Shown here in pieces: positions 25,211 to 33,686 of a DNA stretch of 64,000 nt. Positions within the stretch are counted from its first letter, which is position 1. Every line of letters begins with the position of its first letter. A model generated the notes under the pieces. The model saw nothing but the letters and a program-made list of their open reading frames with translations. It was not told the origin of the DNA and did not search any database. The stretch spans positions 62,001-126,000 of the forward strand of contig DAOSEM010000006.1 in the NCBI GenBank assembly GCA_035363115.1, read 5' to 3'. Source of the DNA: Syntrophales bacterium. GTDB taxonomy: Bacteria; Desulfobacterota; Syntrophia; Syntrophales; PHBD01. The position numbers and the translations under genes were made by a program.

Positions 25211-25681
25211 TCAGGACCGGAGCGTCGCGGTAAGCCTCAGCGGCCGGCGCAGGAGATCGAGGGCGTCCAGGATATCCCTCACCACGACATCCGCCGCAAG
25301 AAGGGTCTCCCCGGCGGCTCCCTCTTCCTGGATCACGGCAATCCCCAGGGCCGCCTCCCGGAGCATCAGGGCGTCGTTGCGGCCGTTTCCGATGCAGACG
25401 GCTTCCCCGGGCACAAGTCCCCGGACGTATTCCGCCTTCGCCCGCGCCTGGTCCTCTTTTTCGAGGATCGCCACGCTGCAGGGAACGCCCTCCAGCTCCC
25501 GCTGCACACCACCGAACGTGTCGGCCGTGAGGACGTGGACGGAGAAGTCCCTTGCGAGATCCGCCAGAATTTCACCGACGCCGCGGATGAGGCGGCCGTC
25601 ACGGGCGATGGTTCCGTTGAAGTCGAGAACCAGGTGCACAAGCTTCCGCTTCCCGAAGCCGGGAATATCCAGTTCCAACAA
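25211..25681 (-). CDS. Small HAD-family phosphatase
   Basis: A 156-residue HAD protein. Motif I is LVLDFNGTIARDG (the second Asp replaced by Asn), motif II is LTADTFGG, a Lys lies in the KAEYVRGL segment, and motif IV is CIGNGRNDALML, as in P-type ATPase-like soluble HADs. I chose the TTG start because GGGAGG lies nine bases before it and it gives the usual MLELDIPG-type beginning; an in-frame ATG at 25708 has no site. Small cytosolic phosphatase of unknown substrate. It converges with the second pst operon. Confidence 0.78.
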   Translation of the reverse strand: MLELDIPGFGKRKLVHLVLDFNGTIARDGRLIRGVGEILADLARDFSVHVLTADTFGGVQRELEGVPCSVAILEKEDQARAKAEYVRGLVPGEAVCIGNGRNDALMLREAALGIAVIQEEGAAGETLLAADVVVRDILDALDLLRRPLRLTATLRS

Positions 25682-25758
25682 GGAAAAATCCCTCCCTGAG
25701 CATAGCATTCACGACCGGAAGGATCGGACCGGCATCCACCCGTCGTCAAGAAAGGCCC

Positions 25759-26673
25759 TCAGACGCACTCGGTCTTCCAGATGCCCTCGTGAACGACGAT
25801 GCGGGACGACTCGCCGGGCCGGTGGGGCTGCTTGTAGCCCGGAATGGTATACTCGCTGTCGTGGGGCAACTTCACGCCGAAGCCTCCCGCAACGGTGAAG
25901 GCCTGTGGCAGAATGGTGCGAATCTCACGCCGCCCGGCCGCCGCAATAAGCTCGCCGGCGGTCCGCCAGCCATTCAGGTCTTCCATGCTCTTGAGGGTGG
26001 GCGGCATGAGGACGATCTCTCTTCGCTCGTGAAGCTCCAGGGCCTCCCCGGGCATGAGCCATCTCGATTCCACAAGTTCCCGGTTGTCGTGCACCGGCAC
26101 CTGGCAGTCCGGCAGCCAGGCCAGGAAAAAGCGGGTGTCGAACCGTTTCGATTCGATGTCCGGCGTGATCCAGTGGGAAAAGGGGACCAGACGATCCATG
26201 GTGAGGCGGATGTCTTCCCGCCGGACGATCTCGGCGAAGGTCGTTTTTCTCTCGTTGAGCGCCCGTCGGTGGACACGGTAACGCTCCGCCGTTTCCGGGT
26301 CGCTGAAATCAATCGCCTCGCCGCGGCTGCCGCAGGCGAGCAGCACCCCCGCTTCTTCAAAGGTCTCACGAATCGCCGCCACACAAAGTCCCAGGGCCGT
26401 CTTACCGGGGATGTCCGGCTCCTGAAGAAAACGGCCCGCCTCACCCTCGTCCAGGCCATCGATAAAGGGATAAAATGCCGGATCGCAGTCCGCCTCGTCG
26501 AGCCGGCCGCCGGGGAACACGTAGGCGCCTCCCATGAAGGACTGGTTGCTGTGCCTGCGCATCATGAAAATCTCGTACTGCCCCCTGCTGCCGTTGCGCA
26601 CGACGATGACCGTGGCCGCGTCGCGCAGCGGATTCGTTTTCCCGGAAACTTCCTGAGTACCGTTGACGGACAT
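25759..26673 (-). CDS. Nudix hydrolase, NUDT19-like
   Basis: A 304-residue Nudix protein. The Nudix box core is AAIRETFEEAGVLL, preceded by GGAYVFPGGRLDEAD near the N-terminus. The two are widely separated, as in the NUDT19/NUDT7-like long-insert subfamily that acts on CoA or nucleoside diphosphate derivatives. The ATG at 26673 follows GGAGGAG; an in-frame start five codons upstream is weaker. No co-directional gene lies immediately downstream apart from the HAD gene, 77 bases away. Confidence 0.85.
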   Translation of the reverse strand: MSVNGTQEVSGKTNPLRDAATVIVVRNGSRGQYEIFMMRRHSNQSFMGGAYVFPGGRLDEADCDPAFYPFIDGLDEGEAGRFLQEPDIPGKTALGLCVAAIRETFEEAGVLLACGSRGEAIDFSDPETAERYRVHRRALNERKTTFAEIVRREDIRLTMDRLVPFSHWITPDIESKRFDTRFFLAWLPDCQVPVHDNRELVESRWLMPGEALELHERREIVLMPPTLKSMEDLNGWRTAGELIAAAGRREIRTILPQAFTVAGGFGVKLPHDSEYTIPGYKQPHRPGESSRIVVHEGIWKTECV

Positions 26674-27157
26674 GAAGACTCCTCCCACCGAGATTTGAGG
26701 GCCTGGCCGGCGCCCGGCACCCCTGCCACAAGCCGAAGAAAAGAGGTCTGACTCCTTACTCCGGTTTGCGGTTTACGTAGCACAAGAGGCCGGGGAAGAG
26801 AAAGGGACGGTTTGCCCGGGATGTCATCTCCAGGGGGCCGGCCGCGGGACTGCCGCATCTCCAGCCCCGCGGAGCATCGCCCATTGCGGGCAACCCGGAA
26901 ATGCGCTAAAAGAGTGGCGTCGTCAGGCAGTTCTTCCATCATGCGTTTGGCGTGCAGACCGCATCGAGGCCCGGGAGCCGCCGAACAGACCGTCCGACGG
27001 CCTTCATGCCCCGCCCCGACATGAAGACCCCGGGAATCGCCATCCGGACTCGATTGGGAGATTCATCGAATCATGACCCGTCGATCCAGCATCGCTCCAC
27101 TCGAACACCCGATCCCGATCAGTGGAATCGGTCCGCCCTGACCGAAAGGAGGACTCC
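26674..27157. other. Intergenic region without a supported gene
   Basis: About 480 bases between divergent genes. Open frames here lack ribosome sites and have shadow-like composition. No clear terminator, repeat or regulatory motif was seen apart from AAAGGAGG serving the gene at 27158. Confidence 0.6.
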
Positions 27158-27586
27158 ATGCTCCGTTTCCTCATGCCGTTTGTCGTCATGATCGTCCTCA
27201 TGGCCGGCGCCGTGCTGGTCATGGCCTTCGTACCCCTGGGAGAGCCGCCGCTGCCCCACACCCTGATCGTCCTGGGCGTCGTGCTGGTGTCCCTGCTGGT
27301 CTTCTACCTGAATGCCCGCTTCATGATGAAACCGAATCCCCGGCAGGAAAAGATCCTGACCGAGGGAACCTCGGCCCGGGCGGAGGTCCTCGCCATCGAG
27401 GACACCGGCCTGACCATGAACATGGATCCCATGGTCGCCCTGACCGTGAAGGTCAAACCCGCGTACGGCAGTTCCTTCCAGGTGAAGGCGAACGTCCTGG
27501 TTTCCCGCGTGGCCATCCCCCGGCCGGGCGACGTGATCAGCGTCCGCTACGATCCGGACGATCCGCAGAGGATGGTTGTCGTTTAG
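27158..27586 (+). CDS. Small membrane protein of unknown function
   Basis: A 142-residue protein with two hydrophobic helices (about residues 4-25 and 33-55) followed by a soluble domain of about 85 residues that looks beta-rich (RAEVLAIEDTGLTMNMDP, then DVISVRYDPDDPQRM). The layout is that of a membrane-anchored small beta domain, vaguely like DUF3592-type proteins. AAAGGAGG precedes the ATG. First of four short same-strand genes for membrane or exported proteins ending at a terminator near 29580. Confidence 0.7.
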   Translation: MLRFLMPFVVMIVLMAGAVLVMAFVPLGEPPLPHTLIVLGVVLVSLLVFYLNARFMMKPNPRQEKILTEGTSARAEVLAIEDTGLTMNMDPMVALTVKVKPAYGSSFQVKANVLVSRVAIPRPGDVISVRYDPDDPQRMVVV

Positions 27587-27609
27587 ACCTTTGACGAAGG
27601 GAGGTTGCG

Positions 27610-28275
27610 ATGAAGAAATGCACATGGTTCCTGGTCTTTTGCTTCGTTCTCTCAACGGCATGCGCGGAGGCGGCGGGAAAGGACAAAACGGTCCCCTTCG
27701 ATTTCCCCGATCTGAAACAGGAGGATCTCGCCAAGAGATACGTAAAGCATGCCTTCAAGGACAGGAAAAATCCGCTTTTCCGTTTCGAGATGGTCTTTCC
27801 GAAGGACTGGAAGGCCATCAATATCAAGGAGCCCGCGGAGCTCCCGGACGACGGCACCTTCGTCGAGATCGGCGCCTTTCACCGCTTCCGGACGCCGAAT
27901 AATCCCAAGAGCGATATTCTCGCCGCGATCTATATCACCGCGGTGCGCGTTCCCGCGGACTGGTCCGATGTGCAGGCCGTGGACAAGGCCGCGGAACACC
28001 TGTTGAAAGGGCACCGTTTCAGCGTTCTGCAATCCAGGGAATACAAACTCTCCAGGACGACGCTGAAGGACATGCTGATCACCTACAAGGTTCCAAAGGA
28101 TAAGGCATACTGGTCCCGGATCACGGGGTTCAAGGTCAAAGACGAGTCGGGAGCCGGTCCGCGGGCAAAGAAGGACATCCTCTACCTGGTGCAGCTGAAC
28201 ACGTCGGAGAAGGACTACAAGGCTTTTGCGGCGGAGGCGTTTTACGTGGCCAAAGTGACACTGCGGCTGGAATGA
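27610..28275 (+). CDS. Exported protein of unknown function
   Basis: A 221-residue protein with a signal peptide (MKKCTWFLVFCFVLSTACAEAA). Cys18 in LSTAC could be a lipoprotein site, though the motif is imperfect. The mature part starts with a charged segment and includes RFEMVFPKDWKAINIKEP, a pattern like small periplasmic domains that follow a 'FEMxxPxxW' strand. Not recognised further. GAAGGGAGG precedes the ATG. It is 23 bases downstream of the membrane protein gene. Confidence 0.7.
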   Translation: MKKCTWFLVFCFVLSTACAEAAGKDKTVPFDFPDLKQEDLAKRYVKHAFKDRKNPLFRFEMVFPKDWKAINIKEPAELPDDGTFVEIGAFHRFRTPNNPKSDILAAIYITAVRVPADWSDVQAVDKAAEHLLKGHRFSVLQSREYKLSRTTLKDMLITYKVPKDKAYWSRITGFKVKDESGAGPRAKKDILYLVQLNTSEKDYKAFAAEAFYVAKVTLRLE

Positions 28276-28301
28276 AGGACACAACGGAGGGAGGTGTCTG
28301 C

Positions 28302-28757
28302 ATGCGTTGCATGGGTGTAAAACGTAGCCGTTCCAGGGACGGCATGGCGGCCGGAATCATCCTGGGGCTCGCCGTGTCGATGATTATCCTGTCGGCTGCT
28401 CTTTTTCTCCCCATCGCCTCGGCGGCGGAGACGGCCGTAAAATCGGCAAAAGAGACCGTCGCCGACGCGAAGAGCACGTTCAACGAGGAGATGAGAAAAG
28501 CGAGGGTCGCCTTCAACGACGCGATTCAAAAGGCGAAGGAAGATTATCGGAAGGCCGTCCGGCAGGCGAATGAGGACATGAAATCCGTCAAGGAATCCGC
28601 CACCGGCAAGGCCAGGGAAGTCAGGCAGGCCGGTCTCGATCAGATCCGGGAGGCGAAGGTGAATCTGAGGCTGGCCCAGCGAAAAGCGAAGGCAGAGTGG
28701 CAGCAGGCAAAGGAAGCGGCTAACCGGAAATACCGGGAAGCCCGTTCCGGACAATAA
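28302..28757 (+). CDS. Membrane-anchored alanine- and lysine-rich coiled-coil protein
   Basis: A 151-residue protein. A basic N-terminus and a hydrophobic helix (about 17-40, ending SAAET) precede a continuous helical region of about 110 residues with repeated alternation of Lys, Ala, Glu and Arg (AVKSAKETVADAKS, RKARVAFNDAIQKAKEDY and similar), which would form a coiled coil resembling apolipoprotein-like helical repeats. GGAGGGAGG lies seven bases before this ATG. An in-frame ATG at 28272 overlapping the previous stop is less likely. Confidence 0.68.
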   Translation: MRCMGVKRSRSRDGMAAGIILGLAVSMIILSAALFLPIASAAETAVKSAKETVADAKSTFNEEMRKARVAFNDAIQKAKEDYRKAVRQANEDMKSVKESATGKAREVRQAGLDQIREAKVNLRLAQRKAKAEWQQAKEAANRKYREARSGQ

Positions 28758-28808
28758 GCCCCCGCGGAACATGAGCGGGAGGGAAGGCTTGCGGAGGAAG
28801 GAGGTCCA

Positions 28809-29519
28809 ATGATGAAAAAGACAGGGTGTATACTGATCATGGCGGCATGGCTGATCCTAGCGCCGTCCCTTGCCACGGCGGACGTGGATGTGAATATCAA
28901 CATCGGCATCCCGCTGCCGCCGCCCATCGTGTTCCCGGCTCCGCCGGAGGTCATCGTGATTCCCGAGACCTATGTCTACGCCGTTCCGGACGTCGATGTG
29001 GACATTTTCTTCTACAACGGCTGGTGGTGGCGTCCCTGGGAGGGGCGCTGGTACCGCTCGCGGTATTACGACAGGGACTGGGTTTACTACAACCGGGCGC
29101 CCGCCTTCTACAAGCGCGTCCCTCCGGGGTGGCGCAAGGATTTCCGCGACCGCCGCTGGAAGGGGTACGACTGGGACCAGCGCCGCATCCCGCATGGCGA
29201 CATGGAGAGAAACTGGCGCGGCTGGCAGAACCAGAAGCACTGGGAAAGGACGAACTATTGGGGCGTGAAGGGAAAACAGCCCCGGACACAGGCGCCTGTG
29301 CGCAGCCGGCAGCAGCAGTTCAGGGACGACCGCCCGGGTCCGCCGGTGAAGCAGGCCGCCCCGCCGCAGGGGCAGGTCAGGCCGGGCCAGGACCGCCGGG
29401 ACAGGGACATGGACGACGATCGAGGCAGAGGCCGCGGCAGAGGAAAGGGTCCCCAGAAGGACGACCGGAACCGCGACCGCGATGACGATCGGAACCGTGA
29501 CAGAGACGGCCGGAGATAA
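28809..29519 (+). CDS. Secreted tyrosine/tryptophan-rich protein with Arg-Asp tail
   Basis: A 236-residue protein with a signal peptide ending about residue 24 (PSLATA). The middle is rich in aromatics (FFYNGWWWRPWEGRWYRSR and WVYYNRAPAFYKRVPPGWR), typical of the YXWRXGRW-type exported proteins common in deltaproteobacteria. The last 40 residues are nearly pure Arg, Asp, Gly and Asn with repeated RDRD units, probably disordered. Function unknown. GGAAGGAGG precedes the ATG. It ends 21 bases before a strong terminator. Confidence 0.72.
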   Translation: MMKKTGCILIMAAWLILAPSLATADVDVNINIGIPLPPPIVFPAPPEVIVIPETYVYAVPDVDVDIFFYNGWWWRPWEGRWYRSRYYDRDWVYYNRAPAFYKRVPPGWRKDFRDRRWKGYDWDQRRIPHGDMERNWRGWQNQKHWERTNYWGVKGKQPRTQAPVRSRQQQFRDDRPGPPVKQAAPPQGQVRPGQDRRDRDMDDDRGRGRGRGKGPQKDDRNRDRDDDRNRDRDGRR

Positions 29520-29540
29520 GCCGGGCCCGTGAGTACCCGA

Positions 29541-29580
29541 ACGACGGCCCCTGCGGGAAAGCGCAGGGGCTGTCGTTTGT
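29541..29580 (+). terminator. Intrinsic terminator after the small exported-protein cluster
   Basis: A 15-bp stem with one G-T pair (29541-29555 with 29562-29576) and a six-base loop, followed by TTGTT. The GC-rich stem and short T-run fit a rho-independent terminator closing the 27158-29519 unit. Confidence 0.8.
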
Positions 29581-29606
29581 TCCGGTCGGCTCCCCAGGTG
29601 CTTGAT

Positions 29607-30437
29607 ATGAAGAAGAAAGCCATCCTGTTCCTGATGGTCGCCGCCGCCATGGCGGCGCTCGGATATCTCTTCCTGTTCGGGAAGCTGTTCCCGTATTCCC
29701 CGGTGGTCGTCGGCTTCGAGCGGCACGAGACCGAGCGGGCGGTCATCCATGTGGAGCGGGGCGCGCTCTTCGACCGGTTCGGGGAGATCGACTCCCACAT
29801 CCGCCGGGTGGAGGAGTTTCACACCCTTTCATTCCGGAAAAAACCGAGAATCTTCTTCTTCGGCGACCGGAAGACCTATGCCCACCGCTCTCCGTCGCAG
29901 GCCAGGTTCTGCGCCCTTTACAACGGCGACATCGTCGTTTCTCCATGGGCCCAGAAGGAAGCCTCGGAAGGCCTGATTTCCATGGAGATTTACCTGAGGC
30001 ATGAACTGTCCCACGCCCTGATCTACCAGAACGCGGGCCTCCTCAATGCCTTCCGGTATCCGAAATGGCTCCTGGAGGGCATCGCCGTCTACAGTGCCGG
30101 CCAGATGGGCACATCCTGGTATCCCACGAAGGAGCAGGTGTACGGCCATATTCGAAACGGCGATTTCATGCCGCCCGAATTCTACGGAACCGGCAAGGAA
30201 GAGCAGGTCCGGATCACCGCCGGATCCAGAACCGCCTTTATCTATTCCGAGTTTGCCTGCATCGTCGATTCCCTGGTGACAACATACGGCCGGGAAAAAT
30301 TCCTGGCGTACATGAAAGAGCTCCTGGACGGCGGCGATCACGACAAGGTGTTCGCGAGGATTTTCGGTACCGGCTTTAACAAATACATCGGCGATTTCAG
30401 GGAATCGGTGATGCGGCAGACCGAAGGCAGATCCTGA
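29607..30437 (+). CDS. Membrane-anchored gluzincin-type metallopeptidase-like protein
   Basis: A 276-residue protein with one N-terminal transmembrane helix (about 4-24). The zinc motif HELSH is followed about 20 residues later by WLLEGIAVY, giving the HExxH...E arrangement of peptidase MA-like gluzincins. The catalytic region is flanked by FFFGDRKTYA and IYSEFACIVDSLV. It probably acts outside the cytoplasmic membrane; the substrate is unknown. The ATG was chosen after the terminator hairpin, since an upstream in-frame start would lie within that hairpin. Confidence 0.75.
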   Translation: MKKKAILFLMVAAAMAALGYLFLFGKLFPYSPVVVGFERHETERAVIHVERGALFDRFGEIDSHIRRVEEFHTLSFRKKPRIFFFGDRKTYAHRSPSQARFCALYNGDIVVSPWAQKEASEGLISMEIYLRHELSHALIYQNAGLLNAFRYPKWLLEGIAVYSAGQMGTSWYPTKEQVYGHIRNGDFMPPEFYGTGKEEQVRITAGSRTAFIYSEFACIVDSLVTTYGREKFLAYMKELLDGGDHDKVFARIFGTGFNKYIGDFRESVMRQTEGRS

Positions 30438-30553
30438 GCAATCCCGCGTTATTTTGTAACCTTACGGCAGGCTGTTCATTTTTCTCTCAATATGCTAATA
30501 AGAGCCGCCCTTCCTCCATCGGAACAAAATAAACGCTGACCGGACCGGCACCC

Positions 30554-32131
30554 ATGATCTCACGGCTGCTCGAAAAGATAAGAGACTTCATCAAGGGCAA
30601 TCCGGAACGATCCACCTACCGCAAAGAATACATGGAGTACCTGCACAGGCAGGCAAGGGGATTGCAGCGCCCCGCTGCCCTGCTGGCCATGGTCTCCTGG
30701 ATCCACTTCGCCTTTTTCCTGGATCCTGAAATTCATCCCGAATTCCCCGAATTGTTTTATTTCCGGATGGGACTGAGTGCCGTCGGCCTGATCGTCTTCG
30801 CCGCCACCTTCTTCAAGAGCACCCGGGGCAGAGGTCTCGGCCTCCTCTACGTGCTGCTGGCCTACCTGCTCTTCAGTTGCGCCTATTTTACGGGCAGGAT
30901 CGCCGACGACCCGAGCTACACCTCCGGCTTCATGCTCGTCATCGCCATCGCCACGTTCCTGCCCTCGCGGCTGATTGTCCTGTACGGGTATTACACTCTC
31001 TCCATCATGATCTTTGTTGGCGCCATCCTGAGCCACGGACCGGATATCAGCTCCTGGGCAGTCCATTATTCCATGAACAACCTTGTCATCGCGTACGTGT
31101 TTGCCGCCCTGGCGGCATTCCTGTTCGAGCGGTTCCGATTCAGCACATTCCTGAACCAGCACCGGATCACCCAGTCAAACAAGGATTTGCTGTATGAAAT
31201 CGCCGAACGCGAGCAGGCCCAGGAGGCGCTTCGGGAAAGCGAGGAGCGTTACCGGTCGCTCGTGGAGCAGGCGAGCGAGATCATCATCCGGACGGACGGC
31301 AATGGAAACATATCCTTCCTGAATCCGGCCGTATTTTCGGTTATGGGATATGAAGAGAAGGAATTGATCGGAAAACAGTACCTGGACTTCGTCCATCCCG
31401 ACGAGCGGGAGGCCGTCAACCGGTTCTTCGGCCGCCAGTTCGTCAAGAAGCTGCACAACACCTATCTCGAATATCCCCTGAGAACCAAGCAGGGCAACAA
31501 GGTCTGGCTCGGCCAGAATACCCAGTTGATCCTGAAGGACGGCCAGCCGGCGGGCTTTCAGGCCGTGGCCCGGGACCTGACGGAGAAGAAGAAAATGGAG
31601 TCGGAGATCCTGGCCCTCTCCATCACGGATCCGCTCACGGGCCTGCACAACAGGAGGGGCTTCCTGTCTCTCGCGACCCAGCAGCTGAAAGTCGCGGAAC
31701 GGGACAAGAGCGAGATGCTGCTCCTTTTCGCGGACCTGGACGGCCTGAAATGGATCAACGACACCCTCGGCCACGAAGAGGGCGACAAGGCTCTCACCGA
31801 GGCGTCAGCCGTCCTGAGGGAATCGTTCCGGACCTCCGACATCGTCGCCCGCCTCGGAGGAGACGAGTTCGCAGCCCTCGCCGTCGATACGACCGAGGCG
31901 GATGCCCGGATCATCACCGCCCGACTGCAGGCCCTGATCGATGCCAAGAACCGCCAGGAGAACCGGAAATTCGCTCTTTCCATCAGTGTCGGCTGCTCCT
32001 GCTACGATCCATCCCATCCCTGTACCATCGACGAGCTCATCGTCTCGGCGGACAAGGCGATGTACGAGCAGAAGCAGTGCCGAAAGTGCCTGCCCGTGAG
32101 AGAGAATCAGCCCGCCGTCGGCGCTCGGTGA
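30554..32131 (+). CDS. Membrane PAS-GGDEF diguanylate cyclase
   Basis: A 525-residue protein. Six or so transmembrane helices occupy about residues 40-200. A short coiled coil leads into a PAS domain (about 230-350, ESEERYRSLVEQASEII) and a GGDEF domain. The active site RLGGDEFAAL is at about 433-442, with an intact inhibitory site RTSD five residues before the motif start. It should make c-di-GMP from two GTP with product inhibition, in response to a membrane or PAS-sensed signal. The C-terminus has a Cys-containing tail (KQCRKC). Confidence 0.92.
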   Translation: MISRLLEKIRDFIKGNPERSTYRKEYMEYLHRQARGLQRPAALLAMVSWIHFAFFLDPEIHPEFPELFYFRMGLSAVGLIVFAATFFKSTRGRGLGLLYVLLAYLLFSCAYFTGRIADDPSYTSGFMLVIAIATFLPSRLIVLYGYYTLSIMIFVGAILSHGPDISSWAVHYSMNNLVIAYVFAALAAFLFERFRFSTFLNQHRITQSNKDLLYEIAEREQAQEALRESEERYRSLVEQASEIIIRTDGNGNISFLNPAVFSVMGYEEKELIGKQYLDFVHPDEREAVNRFFGRQFVKKLHNTYLEYPLRTKQGNKVWLGQNTQLILKDGQPAGFQAVARDLTEKKKMESEILALSITDPLTGLHNRRGFLSLATQQLKVAERDKSEMLLLFADLDGLKWINDTLGHEEGDKALTEASAVLRESFRTSDIVARLGGDEFAALAVDTTEADARIITARLQALIDAKNRQENRKFALSISVGCSCYDPSHPCTIDELIVSADKAMYEQKQCRKCLPVRENQPAVGAR

Positions 32132-32295
32132 CGTCCGGCGACTCCCCTCTGCGCCCTGGCGCCCTTTTTCCGCACCTGTACCGTCTTGCGTGTACAGCGA
32201 CGTCCTGCCGGCCTTCAAGCGGGCGGCCGAAAAAGCGGGAAACGGACATGGCGCGCAGGCCGGCATCAGACAACATCCAAGGAGGTACAAGTGCC

Positions 32296-32679
32296 ATGCA
32301 GCCGAAACTCCGCACCACCGTGGCCTACATCGCCGGACGCATCATCACGGGCCTGGACGCGCTGTCCATCTACGATCACTTCCAGTCCAAGGCCGTACGT
32401 TTCGAGGCGACCCTGGGCCCCCGATACGTCAAGGTATTCAACGACGACCGGGGGTGCTACACCGCCGGTCCGGGAGAGGCGAACTGCTTCGATCTGTACG
32501 ATTTCGGCCACGGCCATTCCATCGAGCTGGAAATATCCGGAAACAAGTTCAAAGGGTATGACGATCTGGCCCCGTGCCATTTCAGCGGCGAGGTGAACGG
32601 AGACGAGATCGCCTTCTATGACGACGGCGAGGAAAAGACGTTCTACTTCAGCTTCAAGGAGCCATCGAACAATTCCTGA
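32296..32679 (+). CDS. Hypothetical protein, 127 residues
   Basis: A soluble acidic protein with no signal peptide. Visible features are a tract of aromatic and Asp/Glu residues (FDLYDFGHGHSIELEISG) and two cysteines in NDDRGCYTAGPGEANCF. Not recognised. AAGGAGG lies ten bases before the ATG. It stands alone, 164 bases after the diguanylate cyclase. Confidence 0.6.
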   Translation: MQPKLRTTVAYIAGRIITGLDALSIYDHFQSKAVRFEATLGPRYVKVFNDDRGCYTAGPGEANCFDLYDFGHGHSIELEISGNKFKGYDDLAPCHFSGEVNGDEIAFYDDGEEKTFYFSFKEPSNNS

Positions 32680-32736
32680 CAAGAATGCCGGCCGCCGTCA
32701 TCGCCGCCCGAACAGGGTCAAAGCAGTGGCTTGCTC

Positions 32737-32778
32737 ATGAAAAATCCTGTTCTTAGACATACGGCCAAAGAAAGGCAG
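32737..32778 (+). pseudogene. N-terminal remnant of an AraC-family gene
   Basis: ATG followed by codons for MKNPVLRHTA, identical in protein sequence to the first ten residues of the AraC/GyrI gene that starts at 34796, then KE and loss of similarity. Seven of the ten codons differ from the downstream copy, all at synonymous positions, so this is an old or foreign copy, not a recent duplication. The fragment then runs into a terminator hairpin. No ribosome site is seen. Confidence 0.55.
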
Positions 32779-32796
32779 GGGCAATCGACCCTGCCT
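32760..32796 (-). terminator. Intrinsic terminator of the ywbE-yaiI unit
   Basis: AGGCAGGG (32773-32780) pairs with CCCTGCCT (32789-32796) over an eight-base loop. On the minus strand it is followed by TTCTTT, 22 bases after the yaiI stop. On the plus strand the following CTCCTCTT gives a weaker run. Confidence 0.7.
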
Positions 32797-32817
32797 CTCC
32801 TCTTGTCGTTGAGGATA

Positions 32818-33279
32818 TCACACTTCTTTCAACCGCCTGGTCAGAAAGCGGTCCAGTTGATTGACAAAGGCCTGGCAGTCTTTCTTGCCGAACACCGGCG
32901 GGCCGCCCGTCATCATGCCGCCTTCCCTCAGCTCGCTCAGCAGGTCACGCGTGGCCAGCCTGTCCTTGATGTTGTCCTCCGTGTAAAGCCTTCCCCGGTA
33001 GTCGAGCGCAAAGGCGCCCTTGGCGACCACCCGGTCGGCAAGCGGAATATCCGCGGTGATCACCAAGTCTCCCGGCTGCGCCATTTCCACGATGCGGTCA
33101 TCGGCAACGTCGGGTCCTTCCGGTACGAGCATGCTTGAGACCATGGCCGAAGGTTCGTATCGAACAGGCTTATTGGCCACGAAAACCACGGGCACCCGGA
33201 GGCGCACGGCGGCCCTGAGCAGCAGGTCCTTGGCCGCATTCGGAAATCCGTCCGCATCGACATAGATCCGGATGCTCAT
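32818..33279 (-). CDS. YaiI/YqxD family protein (DUF188, PIN-like)
   Basis: A 153-residue member of the UPF0178 family: IYVDADGFPNAAKDLLLR at the start, VANKP, VITADIPLADRVVAKGA in the middle, LREGGMMTGGPPVF and a basic C-terminus. The Asp-rich N-terminus and DxxxAD-like centre resemble PIN nuclease folds; no activity is established. The ATG overlaps the ywbE-like stop by four bases. Confidence 0.92.
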   Translation of the reverse strand: MSIRIYVDADGFPNAAKDLLLRAAVRLRVPVVFVANKPVRYEPSAMVSSMLVPEGPDVADDRIVEMAQPGDLVITADIPLADRVVAKGAFALDYRGRLYTEDNIKDRLATRDLLSELREGGMMTGGPPVFGKKDCQAFVNQLDRFLTRRLKEV

Positions 33280-33473
33280 GAATCCAGGATCTCTTTGACG
33301 CGGCCGACGACGCCGCTCTGCAGGCGCACCTTGATGCCGTGGGGATGGCTGGGCGATCTGGTGAGGATGTCTTCGACAATGCCCTCGGTCAGCCTGCCGC
33401 TCGACTGATCCTGTTTCCGGACGACCTTCACGCGCAGCCCGGGCCTGATATTCGATCGACTGTTTCCGTTCAT
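33276..33473 (-). CDS. YwbE family protein (DUF2196)
   Basis: A 65-residue conserved protein: NIRPGLRVKVVRKQDQ, GRLTEGIVEDILTRSPSHPHGIK and a VGRVKEI end, matching the YwbE family. KOW-like small beta domain; function unknown. AAAGGT lies before the chosen ATG (33473); an in-frame ATG six codons upstream has no site. It is coupled to the yaiI-like gene by overlap. Confidence 0.9.
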   Translation of the reverse strand: MNGNSRSNIRPGLRVKVVRKQDQSSGRLTEGIVEDILTRSPSHPHGIKVRLQSGVVGRVKEILDS

Positions 33474-33686
33474 GGTCGGGACCTTTCCCATAAAAGCATA
33501 GAGAAAACAAGAAGATTCGCCGCCATTTCTTCATGAAGCACGTCTTCCGGATCCCGTCTGTGGATCTGTACCGCAAGCAAGCCGATTTGCCGTCTTGACG
33601 ACAGGGAGCATCCCGGGTTACCCGGGATCGACATCGGGAAAAGCCCGATCCATCCCGTCATGCCGCCAACGGCAAAGGAAAAGACC

